This document shows, in pieces, positions 61,314 through 64,000 of a DNA stretch of 64,000 nt. Numbering within the stretch: the stretch's first letter is position 1; every line of letters starts with the position of its first letter. The notes under the pieces are model-generated. The model worked only from the letters and a program-made list of their open reading frames with translations, was not told the DNA's origin and made no database searches. The stretch comes from Maribrevibacterium harenarium (GTDB lineage: Bacteria; Pseudomonadota; Gammaproteobacteria; Pseudomonadales; Marinomonadaceae), in assembly GCF_006385675.1 (NCBI RefSeq), contig NZ_VFRR01000010.1, positions 46,647 to 110,646 of the forward strand, in the 5' to 3' direction. A program made the translations under genes and the position numbers.

Positions 61314-62148
61314 CCTTGCGCTCCTGTTCCCGGTAAAAATAGGTGCCTAAAATAAATCGATGGTCACCGCCTCCTTGCGCATCATCTTGGCGGGCGAGCT
61401 CTTGAGCGCGTTTATTGAGCCGAATTAGCAGCGCTTGGCCTTGTTCGCTCGCGAGCTGTTGTAGCTCATCCACGGAGTCTTTAGAAAGGTGGTTGTAAAA
61501 CACGGAACGTTCCGGGAAGGGGGAGGATTCACCCCGTAAATTATGCTCACAGGCGGCAATGTGATCGGCGGTATTACGGGCAAAGAACGCGACTTTGGTC
61601 GCCTGATCTTCCGAGGGGTATAGGGCTTGAGCATTGAGCTCATAGCCCTGTTGATCATTACCAGAGATCAGACCCCGTTGCAGCCAATCATCAAGAATGG
61701 TGCGGGGGCGGACATCTTTGCTCACACTTTCCACCAAAGCATCAAATGAGTCTTCACCGCTGCGACTAAGGCACTTAGGCTGTCCCTGCTCATTCAAATA
61801 CTGGCTATCACCCAGCCATAAACTTACCAAGCGTGAGGTGATTGAACTTCTTTCGTTGCGGGGAGTTTCCTGCTCCTGAATTTCCGACAGGCGTTTCACA
61901 TCTTTACGATGCACACCACTAATGACACTGATACGACTTAGGGTGACTTTCTCACCGCGTCGCTCTAGCTCTTTGCGGGTTTCCTCGACAAAGGCCTGTT
62001 TTAGCCATTCCTGTACCGCACCATAGTCAATACCTTGACGCAGCAACAAACGCACCAACGAGCCAAGCACTTTTTTCATAGCCTTGGCGATAAGCTGTTT
62101 CGTGTCCTGACTGGTGTCGTCAGTGGGTTGTGGGTCAATGGTCGGCAT
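61303..62148 (-). CDS. DUF6502-family protein
   Basis: A 281-residue cytoplasmic protein. LIAKAMKKVLGSLVRLLLRQ near residue 16 is the usual opening, then GIDYGAVQEWLKQAFVEETR and RISVISGVHRKDVKRLSEIQ, a helix-turn-helix-like element. The C-terminal half is helical and charged (FYNHLSKDSVDELQQLASEQ). The start is uncertain: ATG 62148 gives a normal N terminus, and a GTG at 62172 is possible; neither has a strong ribosome site. It forms an operon with the DUF5666 gene, a pairing seen in other proteobacteria as far as I recall, without known function. Confidence 0.8.
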   Translation of the reverse strand: MPTIDPQPTDDTSQDTKQLIAKAMKKVLGSLVRLLLRQGIDYGAVQEWLKQAFVEETRKELERRGEKVTLSRISVISGVHRKDVKRLSEIQEQETPRNERSSITSRLVSLWLGDSQYLNEQGQPKCLSRSGEDSFDALVESVSKDVRPRTILDDWLQRGLISGNDQQGYELNAQALYPSEDQATKVAFFARNTADHIAACEHNLRGESSPFPERSVFYNHLSKDSVDELQQLASEQGQALLIRLNKRAQELARQDDAQGGGDHRFILGTYFYREQERKDDA

Positions 62149-62285
62149 ACATATTTTTACCTTGTGATTCACCGATATTCTAGGGAGCCAGCGTCAATAT
62201 ATCCACCGTTGCAGCTCTGCCAACGCTGATCTGGTCTCTGTCGCCAATATTTGCTGTGTCAAAAATCCGTAAAGTTTCTTGACGC

Positions 62286-62336
62286 GGGAAATAATCACAC
62301 GATAAGCTAAAAACATCAAGTGGGAAAAAATCACAC
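62286..62336. promoter_or_regulatory. Direct repeat in divergent promoter region
   Basis: GGGAAATAATCACAC (62286-62300) and GGGAAAAAATCACAC (62322-62336) match at 14 of 15 bases, 36 bp apart, and face the Ser-rich gene. TTGACG at 62279-62284 could be a -35 box overlapping the first copy. Likely regulator sites shared by the two divergent operons. Confidence 0.5.
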
Positions 62337-62383
62337 AAATAGTTTTTCCAAGCATGTCTCCCAACTCCAGCGAGGTAGGCCAG

Positions 62384-63115
62384 ATGACACGGGCGCAACG
62401 ACGTAAACAAGCGAAAATCAAATTCACCATGAGTCTGATGATAGGGCTCCTAGCGTTGACTTATCAGCCGGATGTACATGGGGAAACGGTGGTCGAGGAA
62501 GAAGGCTCGACCACAACAGAAGAATCGGTGACGGCAGCCTCTACTTCCTCAGCAACTGACGAGGACAGCACAACCACCACAACAGAAGAAAATACCATGG
62601 TGCAAACCAACACCGATGCAGCCGCCGAAGAGGCAGCAAGCAGTAGTACTGAGTCTGAAACGGTTGGCTCGGATAGCAGCACATCCGTCACAGCTGAAGA
62701 AACGGCTTCTACTAGTTCCGAAGAAAGTTCGGTTGGTGGCGATGCAGCGACAGGCCCTGCCAGCGACCATGCTAGCGCCGTAGGGCAGGCAGCGAGTACG
62801 GGCTTGCTGGGGCGCATGGCCCGTTGGTTCGGTGAGCAACAGCAAGACGTTGCCCACCAGCAACGAGATGAGCGCACTCAAGAGCGAGAGCGTGATCGAG
62901 ACCAAGAACAGACTACGACAGGGAACAGAAGCAGCAACACTGAAAAAAAGAGCAGCTCGACTTCGTCCGGCGGTTCCGCAAAGTCCTCATCTGGACACAG
63001 TAACTCAGCCTCCTCGGGATCTGAGCGAAGCAGCGGCAGCCGCTCTTCTGGAGGCTCCTCAAATGGCGGCGCTTCTGGTGGTAATAAGGGCGGTGGCGGT
63101 AGTCGTAGCCACTAA
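62384..63115 (+). CDS. Exported low-complexity Ser/Thr/Glu-rich protein
   Basis: A 243-residue protein, start at ATG 62384 with GAGG eight bases upstream (an ATG at 62354 is also open). A basic N terminus (TRAQRRKQAKIKF) and hydrophobic segment (MSLMIGLLALTY) form a signal or anchor. Then come about 100 residues of Ser/Thr/Glu/Ala repeats, a short structured stretch GLLGRMARWFGEQQQDV near residue 138, a charged Arg/Glu/Gln run, and a Ser/Gly-rich tail ending GGGGSRSH. No enzyme motif. The tail closely resembles in composition the tail of the DUF5666 protein encoded on the other strand. Confidence 0.75.
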   Translation: MTRAQRRKQAKIKFTMSLMIGLLALTYQPDVHGETVVEEEGSTTTEESVTAASTSSATDEDSTTTTTEENTMVQTNTDAAAEEAASSSTESETVGSDSSTSVTAEETASTSSEESSVGGDAATGPASDHASAVGQAASTGLLGRMARWFGEQQQDVAHQQRDERTQERERDRDQEQTTTGNRSSNTEKKSSSTSSGGSAKSSSGHSNSASSGSERSSGSRSSGGSSNGGASGGNKGGGGSRSH

Positions 63116-63178
63116 TCCGACTAGATCCATAACCATTTTATCGAATCGGTTCAACCAGACTATTCGCCCGGAGGCGTT

Positions 63179-63796
63179 ATGAACAAATTTAATCCATTTA
63201 TTATGCCGCTATTTTTTACAGTCGCCGTTGCCCAAGCTTATGCCGAGGAAGCGGTAGAGATAGCGCCAACACCAGCGACGGTGACAGAGAGCGTCGGTAC
63301 GAATTTACATGCCCAAATCGGCGGTGGCTATCATGGGCGTTTTGTTAGTGAAACCCATGATGATTACGCGGTGAATTTTAATTCCCCCGTATTCTCTGCC
63401 CGCCTTATCCCCGCGAAAAATTTTGCCTTAGAGACCAACTATTACAATTTTGGCGGCGGCCGCTATACCAAGGGCAGTGAGTCTGGCCCTTCCGTGTTCG
63501 ATAACTCTGGCCTGGAAGTGAACTTCTTGTTGGGTTCATCTTTGGTGGACGAAGGCTTCTTTGCTTACGTGGGAGTTGGCTATTTCAGCGAGACTTGGGA
63601 ATCCATGACCAGTGGCAATCAATATGGCGCCAGCGGAATCCAAGCCCCCATTGGCATCGGCTATAACTTTGGTCATTTCTCCATCGATGCCCAAGCCGCC
63701 TACCGTAACCCAGCCGCCTACCAAGGCGATGTGTTTAGTACGACTTCAGATCCAGAAGCCTACACCATGCAACTGCGTTTATTTGCCAACATGTAG
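63179..63796 (+). CDS. Small outer-membrane beta-barrel protein
   Basis: A 205-residue exported protein. The signal peptide is FIMPLFFTVAVAQAYAEE. The mature chain has alternating strands (HAQIGGGYHGRFVSE, SARLIPAKNFALETNYYNF, GLEVNFLLGSSLVDEGFFAYV, APIGIGYNFGHFSIDAQAAY, YTMQLRLFANM), consistent with an eight-strand barrel. It follows the Ser-rich gene by 63 bp and may be in the same operon. Family not identified. Confidence 0.72.
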   Translation: MNKFNPFIMPLFFTVAVAQAYAEEAVEIAPTPATVTESVGTNLHAQIGGGYHGRFVSETHDDYAVNFNSPVFSARLIPAKNFALETNYYNFGGGRYTKGSESGPSVFDNSGLEVNFLLGSSLVDEGFFAYVGVGYFSETWESMTSGNQYGASGIQAPIGIGYNFGHFSIDAQAAYRNPAAYQGDVFSTTSDPEAYTMQLRLFANM

Positions 63797-63889
63797 CCAA
63801 AGCGCTACTGAGAAACCTCACCTGTAACGATTAAATTTCACGATTTGATAGGGAGCTTGGCCAGCCTTCGGGCTGGTCAGACTGCTGAT

Positions 63890-63919
63890 AAAGTCCTCGC
63901 CTTCGTACGGGGACTTTTT
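63890..63919 (+). terminator. Terminator-like hairpin before the insertion sequence
   Basis: AAAGTCCTCG (63890-63899) and CGGGGACTTT (63908-63917) with one mismatch, followed by T residues. It may end the barrel-gene transcript or protect the transposase gene from outside transcription, as is common near IS ends. Confidence 0.6.
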
Positions 63920-63930
63920 ATAATAGCCTT

Positions 63931-64000
63931 ATGCTTAAAGAACGCCCCCAAACCCAATCGACTCTAGAGTTTGTCTCCATTGATGAGCTCGTCCCAAGTG
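63931..64000 (+). CDS. IS1182-type transposase, N-terminal fragment
   Basis: The frame is open from ATG 63931 to the window end (23 codons). It reads MLKERPQTQSTLEFVSIDEL then VPS. This matches the typical start of IS1182-family DDE transposases, in which a FVSLDELVP-like segment precedes a DHLLRKID motif that would lie just outside. The hairpin at 63890-63919 probably lies in the IS left end. Identification rests on a short fragment. Confidence 0.65.
   Translation, partial: MLKERPQTQSTLEFVSIDELVPS

Noticed and set aside
62464..62905. Long leftward Ser/Val-rich frames opposite the Ser-rich gene.
   Set aside because: Antisense shadows caused by biased codons in the low-complexity gene.
1..64000. 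tRNA, rRNA, riboswitch or prophage.
   Set aside because: I looked at the gene-free stretches and saw no cloverleaf, conserved riboswitch core, integrase or phage structural gene. Reading by eye can miss these; a tRNAscan and Rfam search would decide.

Overview
The window looks like chromosome from a marine gammaproteobacterium, most likely of the Oceanospirillales type. This rests on gene content: TRAP transporters, DctB/DctD-like control, a Pseudomonas-type hut pathway, a DadA/RidA pair, CcdAB, EmrAB and an AcnX amino-acid cluster. Base composition is moderate throughout. The genus is not determined. No rRNA, tRNA or CRISPR array was seen. Most of the DNA is tightly packed catabolic, transport and regulatory genes; the right edge enters what looks like an IS1182-type insertion sequence.

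Layout. 1-4386: hutU (3' part), hutH, hutI, hutG, degrading histidine to glutamate through N-formylglutamate. 4478-7768: two lipoproteins and an outer-membrane barrel of unknown role. 8032-9273: a FucP-type sugar transporter. 9331-16384: a DctB/DctD-like two-component system, then a TAXI-type TRAP transporter whose promoter is a near-perfect sigma-54 site with two matching 20-bp upstream repeats; this reads as one self-contained signalling and uptake unit. 16590-19806: a solute-binding protein, an LTA-synthase-like phosphotransferase and a DUF2892 membrane protein. 19877-28194: a leftward cluster with an allantoate-amidohydrolase-like enzyme, a PucG-like aminotransferase, a TSUP transporter, a gamma-glutamyltranspeptidase-like (possibly oxamate) hydrolase and an amidase, with an RpiR regulator nearby; it fits purine/ureide nitrogen salvage. 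28611-30294: dadA and ridA. 30374-30936: ccdAB. 31135-33373: a DUF2202 lipoprotein, an unknown membrane-anchored protein and a second TSUP transporter. 33606-36696: marR-emrA-emrB efflux operon.

36909-43159 is the most distinctive locus: a small membrane protein, a PCuAC copper chaperone, an MbnP-type lipoprotein with an extra N-terminal half, two tandem MbnH/MauG-like di-haem proteins (the second broken by an in-frame TAA), and an outer-membrane barrel. This is an expanded 'metallo-mystery pair' copper system without methanobactin genes in view.

43303-52515: housekeeping and miscellaneous genes (gamma-glutamylcyclotransferase-like, rsmC, a 3-hydroxyisobutyrate-dehydrogenase-like enzyme, a GDSL hydrolase, a chemoreceptor, PPK2, an amidase, and a qorB/HxlR divergent pair). 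52525-58806: an aconitase X, DUF4432, AraC, ornithine-cyclodeaminase-like reductase and DadA-like oxidase cluster that fits cis-3-hydroxyproline conversion to proline. 58953-60143: an N-acylglucosamine-2-epimerase-family gene interrupted by TGA at a position where a Trp codon is expected. 60156-63796: an uncharacterised DUF5666/DUF6502 locus facing a Ser-rich secreted protein and a barrel protein. 63931-64000: start of a transposase.

All functional calls come from reading protein motifs and gene order by eye; no database search was run.
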